Assembly (NCBI GenBank): GCA_002068715.1
Contig: MWAR01000569.1
Coordinates: forward strand, 1-6,552
DNA length: 6,552 nt
Direction: 5' to 3'
Origin: a bacterium ADurb.Bin374
GTDB lineage: Bacteria > Riflebacteria > Ozemobacteria > Ozemobacterales > Ozemobacteraceae
Under the pieces are notes generated by a model. The model searched no databases. It worked only from the letters and a program-made list of their open reading frames with translations, and had not been told where the DNA came from. This document shows positions 6,362 through 6,552 of this stretch, one piece after another; the first letter of the stretch is position 1, and every line of letters begins with the position of its first letter. A program made the position numbers and the translations under genes.

Positions 6362-6552
6362 GTGACAACCGGCCCGGATTCAGAAAACTCCAGCTGCTCG
6401 CCTGGGAAACGACCCAGGCCTGCTCGCTCGCGTGTCCGCACTGCCGGGCATCGGCATGTCCGACACGCCCCGAAGGGGAACTGACGACGGACGAGGGAAA
6501 AAAGCTGCTGCGCGAAGCCGCCCGGGTCGGGCCGGGGATCGTGATTCTGAGC
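6358..6552 (+). CDS. ahbD: Radical SAM protein, AhbD-like heme synthase (3' end missing)
   Basis: Only the first 65 residues are in the window. The CSLACPHC motif (Cys22, Cys26, Cys29) is the CxxxCxxC that binds the radical-SAM 4Fe-4S cluster. Its surroundings, LQLLAWETTQACSLACPHCR followed by a GELTTDEGKKLL segment, resemble AhbD, which oxidatively decarboxylates iron-coproporphyrin III to heme b in the siroheme-dependent pathway. Relatives such as AhbC, NirJ or peptide-maturing SPASM enzymes share much of this and cannot be excluded without the C-terminal part. The start is GTG 6358, giving MSDNRPGF; it overlaps the hemB stop as GTGA (6358-6361), with GGGAGG (6348-6353) a short four bases upstream. 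Position directly behind hemB supports a tetrapyrrole role. Radical SAM membership is near certain; the AhbD assignment is probable. Confidence 0.72.
   Translation, partial: MSDNRPGFRKLQLLAWETTQACSLACPHCRASACPTRPEGELTTDEGKKLLREAARVGPGIVILS

Overview
The window is GC-rich, densely coded bacterial DNA. It holds no RNA gene, insertion sequence, integrase or CRISPR array that I can see. The exported proteins with Sec-type signal peptides and the hemB to AhbD-like arrangement suggest an anaerobic or microaerophilic bacterium outside the classic model groups. Candidates are a deltaproteobacterium-like lineage or a candidate phylum such as Riflebacteria/Ozemobacteria. This assignment is a low-confidence guess from gene content.

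Layout. (1) Positions 3-1205, plus strand: the 3' part of a DUF6448-type exported protein gene, followed 18 bases later by a TetR/AcrR repressor. The two probably share a transcript. (2) Positions 1323-2417, plus strand: a free-standing cobalamin-binding sensor protein. It has a MetH/CarH-type cap (W-x9-EH) and a B12-binding domain (ExHxxG), but an unfamiliar all-helical domain where CarH has its DNA-binding domain. (3) Positions about 2410-2702: a broken remnant of a SpoIIE/PP2C-type phosphatase gene directly behind the B12 gene. Only the C-terminal third survives and it contains a frameshift. (4) Positions 2876-4702, plus strand: a 608-residue exported, helical protein that I do not recognise. 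(5) Positions 4781-5140, minus strand: a 119-residue Ala/Ser/Gln-rich protein, convergent with the previous gene and sharing a bidirectional hairpin terminator with it. It has a near-consensus promoter overlaid by an 11-base direct repeat. (6) Positions 5378-6552, plus strand: hemB (porphobilinogen synthase), overlapping by four bases the start of a radical SAM protein that looks like AhbD, cut off by the window end.

How the genes fit together. hemB and the radical SAM gene look translationally coupled. They fit tetrapyrrole synthesis, with the siroheme-dependent route to heme as the likely context. The B12 sensor and the phosphatase remnant look like a former signalling pair in which the output enzyme has been lost. 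The remaining genes are probably independent units, judged from their own promoter-like sequences and the terminator.

The items most worth a second look are the B12 sensor with its lost phosphatase partner, and the strongly promoted small minus-strand gene with its repeat-flanked promoter. I did not find a clearly new multi-gene system.
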